Shown here piece after piece: positions 46,813 through 59,700 of a DNA stretch of 64,000 nucleotides; within the stretch, counting starts at the first letter, position 1, and each line of letters opens with the position of its first letter. Origin of the DNA: Congeria kusceri (taxonomy: Eukaryota; Mollusca; Bivalvia; Myida; Dreissenidae). The notes beneath the pieces are model-generated. The model saw only the letters and a program-made list of their open reading frames with translations. It searched no databases and had not been told where the DNA came from. The DNA is taken from NCBI GenBank assembly GCA_027627225.1, contig CM051029.1:23455851-23519850 (forward strand), given 5' to 3'. The position numbers and the translations under genes were made by a program.

Positions 46813-46859
46813 GCAGCTTCGGGCTCGGTAGGTAGGATAACTATTTGATATATGAATTA

Positions 46860-48095
46860 ACATTTAATTTTCCAAACATATTAAACTCAGTTATGATTTG
46901 GATATAGGCTGTTTTTATTCGTCATACCCTGTAGAATATCTTCCATATTCAAAGGATTCGCACGTTTGTTATCGATCCATCGCATGTCGGCAGTACTGTG
47001 TGAACTCGGTGTGTATCCCTGAATACTGTTATGATAAACCGAGCATGACATGAACTTTATATAAACTGCAATAAGGATTTCACGTTTCATGTTTCCACTT
47101 TTATTTGAAGTTATTAATAGACTGTATACTTTGCGATATGTACGCTACGTGTCTTGTAGCACGTCGATACCTCATTCACCAGCTTCGAGTGTTTCATGGG
47201 CGAGTCGTACACTCACAAGTGACAACAACCAGAATGAATATCAATAAAATACGTATTTATTCAAAATAAAGCATGTGTTAGAGAGCAGTTCTACACTACA
47301 AGCTGCAGGAAAACAACAACCAGAATTATCAAAGAAATGTGGGTTTTTTAATAAATTAAACACTGTATAATAACAATCTAGACATTTTTCAAGTTTGGTA
47401 TGAAAAGAAAAATCCGAATTATATGTTCTGTCTAATTAAACTAGATCTACATATGGTGCGTCTACAACGGTGCTCAGACATGAACAGCATAACTATCTTG
47501 TGAATTTGCAAATAAAGGGAGACAAATCATGCTGTAAATATTTTACCTCCTACCAAGCAACTTCTATCCTACTTGAAGACTCGACACAGCATTACATTTG
47601 TTTCTACTGTAAGTAATCAAGCATTAATTTATTTAATGTCTGCTAAAATATTCATTTAATGATTGTATTGTTTTACGCAAAATACTGCTGTGTCGAGAAT
47701 ATTGTCCAATTGTATTTATCTCGTGTGATAAATGTATATGTCTGGATTTCAAACTAAGTTTTCCTCTTAGATAATTTGTCACAATCTGATACAATATATC
47801 ATTATAATTATATTAATATCTCTAAATGAAATCAAAAATATTCCAAAATATGTACACAGTGTCATCACAGTCGCTGAAGACCACAAGACAATGTTATACT
47901 GTTAACAGTGGGCACAGCAAGTATTGGTAGAGAAGCAAGTGAAGGGAGATAACCCAAAAATATAATATTTACCACGCGTTTCAGACTTCAACATTTGTAA
48001 TACTAACCTGATTTAGTGAGTAAACATATCAATAGCATACTGAACTATAGTTAGTGAACATATACTTTTCAATAATTAACTGATGGATGATATTC
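46860..48095. other. No gene seen
   Basis: AT-rich intergenic DNA downstream of the LAMP gene. Only short chance frames. Confidence 0.35.
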
Positions 48096-48545
48096 ATTCT
48101 TGATATTCATTCTTTCACATAGAGGACTTCATTGATATTCATTCTTTCACAGAGAGGACTTCATTGATATTCATTCTTTTAAATAGAGGACTTCATTGAT
48201 ATTCATTCTTTCACAGAGAGGACTTCATTGATATTCATTCTTTCACAGAGAGGACTTCATTGATATTCATTCTTTCACAGAGAGGACTTCATTGATATTC
48301 ATTCTTTCACAGAGAGGACTTCATTGATATTCATTCTTTCACAGAGAGGACTTCATTGATATTCATTCTTTCACAGAGAGGACTTCATTGATATTCATTC
48401 TTTCAAAGAGAGGACTTCATTGATATTCATTCTTTCACAGAGAGGACTTCATTGATATTCATTATTTCACAGACAGGACTTCATTGATATTCATTCTTTC
48501 ACAGACAGGACTTCATTGATATTCATTCTTTCACAAAGAGGACAT
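48096..48545. repeat. 32-bp minisatellite, about 14 copies
   Basis: Unit TTGATATTCATTCTTTCACA plus GAGAGGACTTCA, very homogeneous. A (GAAT/CAAT)n tetranucleotide stretch follows at 48672-48710. Confidence 0.97.
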
Positions 48546-48719
48546 CTACTAAGAGTTATGCTTATTATTGTTTAGAGATATGTTAAGTTTATAACAAGGT
48601 GTAAAATACAACATTGCATTGAAAACTACAGAAGAAGCACTTACATGCCATTAGTACTGAGTATTTGTGTTATCAATGAATGAATGAATGAATCAATCAA
48701 TCAATCAACCAACTGAGCA

Positions 48720-50585
48720 ATCAACCAATAATTCAAGAATCAATTATTTAATCAAAGAAAACAATGCTTCACTCACACAATATAGAATATAGTATACAAG
48801 ATTGTGGTACAAAAACACTAGTAGATAAACAACATCAACAAATAGCATCTGTTGTGGAGACAACAACCAAAGTTGACATATATCTACCCAACTAAGACCT
48901 GAAGCAGTATTATAAAGCATAAAAATAATTTCTCAAATATTTTACTACATTTGCATTTGTTCACTAAATAAACACAAGTGCATTTAGTCCATATATTCTT
49001 CAGAAATATATTTTAATAAGGATGTCTGTAACAAGTCCTGCACTGTTTTATAAGATATGATACATTTAAGGATTTTTTTTTTTAAATTAAAGAATAAGGA
49101 TACAATTTAACTTAAGATGCGCTGTGAATACCGCCTCAGACCAACAACATGAAATGAGAAGCAATTACACAATATCTACAATTCCATATTTCTGTAGGAC
49201 ATTCACCACTCTCAAAAGCACTGACAACTGCAACCACCATTTTAACTTCTAAGTAATACTTAATTACCACCCTAATCTTTATTAGCAATAATGGGTGTTA
49301 CAATTGTGAACAAATTCAACATTACTTTACATGCTGCACATGCATTTCAACCATGTACACAGGCAGTACTGTGGTCCAGCGCCCTGTTTGAGAATCTGAA
49401 ATGTGCCACCCAATCACACGGTGGACAACAAATCTGTATCAAATATTGACATGTGCTAGACAAAAAATTGTCATAAATATATTTTCCTACACACCAAAGT
49501 CAACATATAAAGGATTGTGTGCAAAGGCTTACAAAGTGAATGTACTAACATACATGACATTTTTATACAGAACATGCACACTTCACAAATAAAATAACAA
49601 CACCATCAATATTTTACATCGCATTTTGACAAGAAAACATATATGACCAAGTTGAATTAGCAATATGGAATTTAGTTCTTAAAGAAATTCAAAATGTTAT
49701 AAAAATAATAATTCTTTTCGAACTTCAAAATGTTTTGAGAATATTCATTCAGTTCAAATAACAATGTTCTTTATACTAACTTAACATAAATTGCATTGTG
49801 ACCGCTATCCTAGTATTGATAAACACTTCAATAACAACAAACACTATAAATTGTTATTCAGCAGACACCTGACAACTAATTTTAAATCTATTCGTGTTCT
49901 TTCGTGCAATAAATGGAATGTACCTTTGGCGACAATAAAAGACAATAGGAAGTATCATGTGAGATGTACAACAATGAAAAAATATTCACTGTTTATTATA
50001 GTGATCCACCCATAAATTTGTTTACAAGGGACAAGTTGCTTCTTTTCTGAAGACCCTGTTTACAAACTAATAACAACTTGTCAGAAACAAATACCCCTTT
50101 AAGGAAACAGATATTGTACATTGGTTGAACTGCTTTAAACATCTATAGCTATTTTGAGTTAAGAGACCAATGAAGCACACTACTAAAAATTCAATATTGC
50201 TATGTTCTTGCATTTGCAGGTGGTATCACAACTTATTGCTTGTGTATCAACTTTAAATACATTTAATGTTCAAGCCTCAAAAAGCTATTTTCCCACACAA
50301 GAAGGTTAAACTCTTTTACGCTAAACTCAACTGAAAATGATTTGTCAAAAGTTGTTGCTGGAATTTCCATTAAATCTTAGTTACTTTTATTACGCTTATT
50401 TCAACATAAAAATAAACACAACAAAATCAATTTACAAAAATTATAAGACAATGATTTCAAAGTAAAATATTACATATTTGAAAATCACAAATTTACTATT
50501 GTAAGAGATTCATAGCCATGTAGATAGAAAGATGGCTAAATTTTAATAACATTTGTTCTTTCTGTTCTGTTGCTATGGCGCCCAT
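48720..50585 (-). other. 3' flank or 3' UTR of the LAMP gene; no other gene seen
   Basis: Immediately 3' of the LAMP stop codon. Candidate minus-strand AATAAA signals occur, for example around 50387-50392. The true 3' end cannot be chosen from sequence alone. Confidence 0.4.
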
Positions 50586-50731
50586 TTACACTGACTCGTA
50601 TCCCTTCCTGTTTCTACGGCGACCGATGAGGTACGCGATGAGGACAATGACAACGAGCCCAGCAAGGGCCGCTCCGACCGCTATTGGGACGATGCTGTTG
50701 GTCTTCATGTCTGCCTTGCACTGGGAAATGT
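50586..50731 (-). CDS. LAMP terminal exon, membrane segment and lysosomal sorting tail
   Basis: Phase 1 in, TAA at 50588-50586. Encodes [19 protein letters not shown], the transmembrane helix and the [11 protein letters not shown] tail. Confidence 0.92.
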
Positions 50732-53700
50732 CTGGCAGGAACATGCACAGGATGGTTTAAGTGTGTTTCTTCATACCAATTATTATATATATTATATATA
50801 TATACATTTATATTTATATATATAAATATATATAATAATAAAATTAACAAAATTAAAGTGGCAACATGATTTGCAATCAGATAGTAAAGATAACAAATGA
50901 CCAAGGAAAGTACTTAAATTATCAAACAAATGTTTGTCTACTTTTGCAATATATGTAAGTGTTGAGCAACCTAAAACAATGGTCAAGTCAGCTTATGTAC
51001 ACGTACTATAGTTTTCAGCAGTCTACATCAGGTATGTGATTTCCGGAACACTTTAGGTGACGAAAATATCATAAGTGTTAACCAAATGTCAAAATGTTGA
51101 CACAGTTCCAGAAAGTATGAGCACTAATGGTACCCAACATTTGGTAATGAAACTGAGAATATCAGCTGAAATTTGCTGAAAGAGGAAAGACTTCCAGCCT
51201 GTTACTTACTGTCCTTGCTGAACTGTGTGATATTGTCCTGGTGGGCAGCGTACTGCAGTTCCCACATCTCCAGGATCACGTTGTTGTTCAGCGTGAACTT
51301 CGTGTTCGAGTTGCACATGTAGGAGCCCGTCTGCGAACACTGGAGAGCCGTCCCTATGCTGGTGTTGTTTTGGGAACTGAACGTCCCAAAAGCTGAAATG
51401 CAAAGGGCACAGTGCCATTAGAATGCTTTTGTGTTGTTATAATGGTTTGGCGATTTCAAGAATAAAATTCACTAAACTTTTCCTGCAGTGAATTGTTTTT
51501 ATGACCATAAAGAGGGAATCAAGCCATTGGCAATGAAATATGAATATCTCATCACAAATAAAGAGAGGAGCATCAAAGAATTCAGGCGGGCTAGGGTCAC
51601 TCTTAAAATATAATTTATAATTCCACATAATGTTATTTCAAAAATAACAAAACTAACTACTACATTTGTTACATCTATCAAGAAAATAACAAGAAACCAG
51701 ATTCTTACAAAATGTTTGCTTGAAAAAGCAGATTTAAACAACAGCTGAATTTAGTTATCTCTCACTCAACGTTTGGGATATCCTGAAGTGGAAAATGATT
51801 CCCAACTTTGTATCTGCTTATTTTATATAAAATAAATACAGTTATCTCAAAGGTTTAACTTGAATTTTTGGTTATTTTATCGTTGCTTATCAGAAAATAA
51901 TCAACGATTTGGAGTTTTGATGGAGAACGACAAAGAGTTGTTTATTGGCTGACAAATGTTATTGTGAAAATTATTTCGATTCATGAACATGATAAATCGA
52001 AAAATATTTCTTAACTGAATAATTGACCACTGTTTTCCGATCAAGTAAATGTATACAGGATTGCTTTTTTATGTTAAGATTTGTTTAACATTTAGACTTA
52101 ATACTTGTGAAGTATATACAGTCTAACCTGTCTTAAGAGACCGCCCATGGTGATTCTTAAAAGTGGTCTCTTAACACAGGTGGTCTCTTAATGCAGTGTG
52201 ACTTGCAAAGGCAGTTGGTCTTTGGTTTTTTTACCTGAATATACATATAGTTTATTAAAATAAAGTTTGTATGTTCATGAGGAATAAAGAATATATAATT
52301 AAATAATATTTGGTTTATTATTTAAATATTTTTATTTTACATTATTATATTACACATGTATGTTGTATTAAACGATAGAATAGCATTACTGTACTGCGAT
52401 TCTATAATATTGTCATTCGGTCTGGGAACCAAATGATTTTACATGTATTTGTTATCGTCATCAACCTGTGTTTATTGTAAATAACTGATTTCAAACGTAA
52501 GAAATGAACTGTGTATCTTACACGTCAATCATGTAATCCAACAAAGTGTAAACGTTGCACAATTCTGTAAATACTGAACATTTCCCACCCTCCATATGTC
52601 AAACCATGTTACACAGTAGTAATTGACGTCACAGCACGTGCTATTAAAATAAGCTGCCCTACTGTCCCTGTCTAAACCACAGACGGAATACGCAGACAAT
52701 TTTAGGTCAAGTAAACAAAGGAATACGCAGACGATAATCACTTAGCTGGTTAAAAGACGACAACCACTTAGCTGGTTAAAAGTCGGTAGGAATAGCACTT
52801 AAGCGCAATCGAGTAGATTACCCGTGAAAAACTTATCTATTATCGGATGACAATGATACTTGTTAATTTGAGGATTAACGCCTTTCGTAGCAAATGTCAC
52901 AGTTGCTTAGCAATGTAACTGCAGAATTGACACTCGGTTGCTTAATACACTAATCAAGGTTAATTAGGGCGACTTTTAATGGTTGCTGGTCACGGAATAG
53001 AGGTGGTCGCTAATTAAGGCCATTTTTAATAGAATTTGCATTGGGAGGAATTAGTAATAGTCGTTAAATGGAGGGAGTCATTTAATGCAGGTGGTCGCTA
53101 CCGCAGGCTAGACTGTATTCGGAAACAATATATGAAGAATTTCAGATATCTTGACATCAACTCTGAACTCTTGGCGACTTCAACATAGCAAAGAAACAAA
53201 GAAACTCACGATCTGCAGCGTCTGGGAAGAGCCTATCATCACTCAGGGTTCCACTGATTTCCACAGTGTTCCAGTTGATATTTTTCTCGCTGAGAGAGAA
53301 CGTGATTCTGATGCTGATGGTGCTGTTTGTGTCCCCCATCATAATGTTGATGTAGTTGTTGTCGTTGGCACAGCTCCCGTTGAACACTGGGTTCTGGATG
53401 CCGATCTGGGACGTAACATTACCCTGGTTCAGAGATAACACATATATATATATAGAGAGAGAATAACAGGTTACTGCCTGGTCTTGTGCAATACATCAGG
53501 TGAGGCTTAGAATAATATAACAACAAGAAACAAGGAAATTCCACAAAAACCAAATTTTTCAAACGAAATGCATAAAATGCACAATAATGAAAGAAAGTTT
53601 TGGGTGACATATGCATTCCTAAGCGAGGTCTCGTTATAAGGTATCTATGTATGAAGTTTCATTAAAATATCGCAATGAGTTCTCAAATTATTGAGCAGAA

Positions 53701-56700
53701 ACCATTTTTGTATTTTTAGTAACACTGACCTTGACCTTGATCTCACCCACCCCAAATGCAATCCCAAGCGTGGTCTAGATACAAGGCATCAATGTATGAA
53801 GTTTCATTCAGATATCTTGAGAGGAAACCATTTTTCTATTTTTACTTTTTAGTAATGGCAACCTTGACCCCACCCACCCTATATGCAATCCCAAGCGAGG
53901 TCTCGATATAAGGTATCTATGTATAAAGTTTCATTAAAATATCTTGATGCATTGTAAAGTTATTGAGCAAAAAACCGTTTTTCTATTTTTAGTAATGGTG
54001 ACCTTGACCCCACCCACCACATATGCAATCCCAAGAGAGGTCCCCATATAAGGTATCTATGTATGAAGTTTAATTAAAATATCTTGATGTGTTCTCAAGT
54101 TATTAAGCGGAAACTATTTTCTATTTTTAGTAACTGCCACCTTGACCTTGACCACACCCACCCCATATGCAATCTCCAGCAACGCTTCGATATAAGGTAC
54201 ATATGTATGAAGATTCATTAAAATATCTCGATATTACGCTTCGATATAAGGTACATATGAAGATTCATTAAAATATCTCGATGCGTTCTCAAGTTATTGA
54301 GCAGAAAGCATTTTTCTATTTTTAGTAACGGTGACCTAGACCTTGACCCCACCCACCCCATATGCAATCCCAAGCGAGGTCTTGATATATGGTATCTATG
54401 TATGAGGTTTCATTAAAATATCTTTATGGATTCTAAAGTTATTGAGCGGCAACTTTTTTTAAATTTTTAGTTACCGTGACCTTTACCTTGACCCCACCCC
54501 ATATGCAATCCCAAGCAAGATCTCAATATAAGGTATATATGTATGAAAATTCATTAAAATATTTCGATGCGTTCTCAAGTTATTGAGCAGAGAGCGTTTT
54601 TCTATTTTTAGTTACGGTGACCTCGCCCTTGAACCCACCCATCCCATATGCAATCCTAAGCGAGGTCTCGATATATGGTATCCATGTATGAAGTTTCATT
54701 AAAATATCTTTATGGATTCTAAAGTTACTTGAGAAGAAACAATTTTTCTATTATTAGTAACGGTGACCTTGACCGTGACCCCACCCACCCCATATGCAAT
54801 CCCAAGCAAGGTCTCGATATAAGGTATATATGTATGAAGATTCATTAAAATATCTCTATGCGTTCTCAAGTTATTGAGTGGAAACCGTTTTTCTATTTTT
54901 ATTAACGGTGACTTTGACCTTGACCCCACCTACCCCATATGTATTCCCAAGCAAGGTCTCGATATAAGGTATCTATGTATGAAGTTTCATTAAAATATCT
55001 CGATGCCTTCTTAAGTTATTGAGCGAAAACCGTTTTTCTATTTTTAGTAAAGGTGACCTTGACCTTGACCACATCCACCCCATATGCAATCCCAAGCGAG
55101 GTCTCGATATAAGGCATCTATGTATGAAGTTTCATTAAAATATCTCAATGCCTTCTCAAGTTATAGAGCGGAAACCGTTTTTCTATTTTTAGTAACGGTG
55201 ACCTTGACCTTGACCCCACCCATCGCATATGCAATCCCAAGCGAGGTCTCGATATAAGGCATCTATGTATGAAGTTTCACCAAAATATCTCGATGGTTCT
55301 CAAGTTATTAAGCAGAAACAGTTTTTCTATTTTTAGTAACAGTGACCTTGACCCCACCCACCCCATATGCAATCCCAAGCGAGGTCTCGATATAAGGTAT
55401 TTATGTATGAAGTTTCATTAAAATATCTAAATCCATTCTCGAGTTAGCCGAAACGAAAAGTTGACGTCCCCACCCCGCCCGCCCGCCCAACGACATCCCC
55501 CAATCTAATAACCGAAACTTTTCTTCGAAAAATTTGGTTAACGAGGCTTGCCGAGCTATTATTTTATTTGGTCTCATTCTTAGACTCAAGATGGAAATGT
55601 GTATTGATGGAATGTTCTGGAAACTATTCATTTCTAAGAACGCTGTGTATTTGTATCTCACTTGGTATTCACCAATTCTAATTACAGCATCCTTCGTTTA
55701 GAACATGTTGTGAACGACATAAACAACATTGGTTACCGTAGTGTCTGCTAACACCCAAGTATTTTTTCTTGAGTCTTTTCTTTGTTTTTACGTCTAAGAA
55801 AGGTGTTCGTTTCTACAAACCTTTGTGTCCACCTTTTCATACGGAACTGTCAACATGATCTGTGCCACAAGCAAGATGCAGGTCTTGTTCTTCTCGGTTA
55901 CTTTCAGGGTGTACTTGGGATGCTGGGTGGGGGCGGGGATGTAATCACAGCGACTTACTGAAATACAACCCCAAGCTCCATTACAGCAGTTGTCTGAGGT
56001 CTTTGGCTCCAATGTACAGGGGTATGAGGGTATTACTTCAGAAACACTCCAAAGGAGAGAACTACTTCACCGACACTCAGGGTTTGTAACCGACACAGTT
56101 AATTTAATCACTATTTGCAAACAAAATATAGCATTTCAAAGGACGAATCGTAATTGTATGACTGTTAATTTTACTTCGTGTCAAAAAACTGTTGCCTAAT
56201 GGGAAATTTCCAGTTCATTTCAAGGGGAGATGGGTATTATTTGAGAAATATCACCCGGAACGCTCACAGAGTAGCTATCAACTCACCATCTCAATTTCAG
56301 AAAGTGGACACCATATCCAGTAATCCACTACATACTAGACTTTAAACTTTCCTGTCACACACCATTTTTCATTTCAGTACAGCACAAAAATGAATTCTTA
56401 ACAATGTGTACTGAACACGACCATTATGTATGGTGTCTCTACAAAATTTCCAATAAATAACACTGCATTATATAGTTCATGTTTTTAGTTGTCTTTAAGA
56501 ATAATGCTACAAAAAAGGTATGTAATAAATGGATTATAATGAATGGTATTGTCAAGTAGCATCACACTCACCTTTACATGTCCAACCCAACAAGTTTTTA
56601 TAATACAGTATATAACGGTACAGATTGTAACAGAACACCCGTTTATGCCAAGATTGCATGGGCCCCTACAAGACCACTTGGTGTGTAGACCTACCATCAA

Positions 56701-59700
56701 GATTGCATGGGCCCCTACAAGACCACTTGGTCTGTGGACCTACCATCAAGACTGCATGGGCCCCTACAAGACCACTTGGTGTGTGGACCTACCATCAAGA
56801 TTGCATGGGCCCCTACAAGACCACTTGGTGTGTGGACCTACCATCAAGATTGCATGCGCCCCTACAAGACCACTTGGTGTGTGGACCTACCATTCACTGA
56901 GTAAGAGCTGTTCTGCATTCCAAACGCCTGCATCCGCACATTCCAAAAGCGCATCAGCAGGTAGTACCTGTCGTCGTCGACGGTTACATCAGTCTTGTAG
57001 CGGCGCGTGTCATCACACTGGTATGACATGTTCACCTGCATGCTCGTTCTCATTGCCATTGACATTTCAACTGTTTCTGCAGAACCAAATAAAACAGAGA
57101 ACTCCAACTGGCGAATAAACAAGCAATGTCTACCAGACTCATTATTGGTTCTTTGTTGTGTTCTACATGTACACGGTTATTTCCCAACAAGACATAAACA
57201 AGAGGGCCCTGAGGGCCCTAGGACGCTCACCTGAGACCTTGTAACCCAATTGGAATTTGCATCCCCGAGGCTCGGCTTATTTTTATCCCAGGGGCATAAT
57301 ATGAATAATCTTGAAAAAACCTGTTGGCCTTGTGGTTTCAGGTAAAGATTTTTAAAGCAGATTTGACCCCAGGGGCATAATTTGAACAATCTTTGGCGAG
57401 GACCACTATGTTACGTACCAAATATAAGCTGTGGGCTTTGCCGTTTCAGAGGAGGAGATTTTTAAAGTCATTTTGCTATTGAAGTTTGACCCCTGGGGTA
57501 TAATTTCAACAATATTTGTAGAGGACCACTATACGGATGTTACATACCAAAATATGAAACCTCTAAGCCTTGCGGTTTCAGAGGAGAAGAATTTAAGTCA
57601 TTTTGCTATTTAAGTCTATATAAACCATATGACCCCTGGGGTGTGGTCAGTTTTGACACATGGGGCATAATTTGAACAATCTTTGTAGAGGACCGCTTGA
57701 GGATGTTACATACCATCTGGCCCTTGCGGTTTCAGAGGAGAAGATTTTCAAAGACATTTTGCAATTACAGTGGATATAAACCATGTGACCCCCGGGGTGT
57801 GACCAGTTTTGACCCCAGGGGCACTTTGTGCTCAGCTGAGCTAAAAACAATACACTTGTCAGATGTACAAGAGCACTGAGTGATCAGCTGACCTGGGAAA
57901 GTTGTAGAAACAGTTTGTACTACCCTAAAACATTTAACATATCAGGAACAAACCATTATATGTGCTTCCGTTGAACACAACACTTGGCACAAATGCCAGG
58001 ACCATCTGAATGTCGACTATGTTGTTGGCCTGTGAGAACGTCCACTGATAGGTGGCATTGTCCACGGCCCACAGGATGGTGAGAGATGCAGACGTAGCCT
58101 CACAACTGCCATTGATCACAGTGCTGTTGTCGAAATTCCAATCAGGGATTTTCTAAAAATTAAACCATGACCATATACAGTAAAACCCTGCTTATATACA
58201 GTAAAACCATGCTTATATACAATAAAACCCTGCTTATTTACAGTAAAACCCTGCTTATACAACCACTTTGGGTTCTTTAAACAAGTAGTCTTAATAGCAG
58301 TGTGGTCATTTAGCCGGTTGTTAGTGTGTTGTTGTGTACAAACATGTACATGTGACAGCCTGGGCCCCTGTTACACTGTCTTGACAACACTCTTGTAATG
58401 TACATGTGATAGCCTGTGCCCCTGTTACACTGTCTTGACAACACTCTTGTAATGTACATGTGATAGCCTGGGCCCCTGTTACACTGTCTTGACAACACTC
58501 TTGTAATGTACATGTGATAGCCTGGGCCCCTGTTACACTGTCTTGACAACACTCTTGTAATGTACATGTGATAGCCTGGGCCCCTGTTACACTGTCTTGA
58601 CAACACTTGTAATGTACATGTGATAACCTGGGCCCGTTACACTGTCTTGACAACACTCTTGTAATGTACATGTGATAGCCTGGGCCCCTGTTACACTGTC
58701 TTGACAACACTCTTGTAATGTACATGTGATAGCCTGGGCCCCTGTTACACTGTCTTGACAACACTCTTGTAATGTACATGTGATAGCCTGGGCCCCTGTT
58801 TCACTGTCTTGACAACACTCTTGTAATGTACATGTGATAGCCTGGGCCCCTGTTACACTGTCTTGACAACACTCTTGTCATGTACATGTGATAGCCTGGG
58901 CCCCTGTTACACTGTCTTGACAACACTCTTGTAATGTACATGTGATAGCCTGGGCCCCTGTTACACTGTCTTGACAACACTCTTGTAATGAAGATCTCAT
59001 TTCAAGTCTAAGGCCCTGTCACACTGTGGCAAATTGGAGCTTCGAGTTCTGTACGAGTTCCAGCGAGATATAACACGCTGTAAAGTGGACAAGTTGGTCG
59101 CAGCATTGTTTCCAGACAACATTTCTTCGAGTTTTCTTCAACATATAAGTATGATATGCGTATGATATCTTTTCGACCATCGAAGACTTGTGTGGAAGAG
59201 TCTGTACAACTTGTGATGACATCTGCACGAGTAGATGTCGTAGACAAGTCACCTTAACTCACAGCAAACTTGTGTTATGTCATAGAATAATAATATACGG
59301 CGAAACGCTAGGACAAGGGAAAATATGTCTATGGAACGTGTTCGAGAGTGCGCAAGATTCCTTCATGTCTTCGTCACTTGCATGAGAAAAAGTCGCAGAG
59401 AAGCGGCAAACATTTTTAACGGTTCAAAATTCTCGCCACTACTTGGCAAGTTCTGGCAACACAAGAATACATCACTGCAACATAGAACGACATGTGTACG
59501 AGATCTACACAACAGGTGAGTTGTGGTGAGTTAAAACTCACCAGAACTTGTAGCTCAAATTCACCACCGTGTGACAGGGCCTTTAGGTTTCATCTCAAGT
59601 CTTAGGTCTCACCTTTAGTCTTAGGTCTCATCTGAAGACTTACATCTCATCTCCAGTCTTAGGTCTCATCCAAAGTCTTAGGTCTCATCTCAAGTCTTAG

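Noticed and set aside
54699..55661. Minus frames in the LAMP intron repeat
   Set aside because: Fall within the about 140-bp tandem repeat and change frame from unit to unit.
58310..58779. Minus-strand frames with repeated [10 protein letters not shown] or [10 protein letters not shown]
   Set aside because: Two frames of the same 54-bp repeat; no independent coding evidence.
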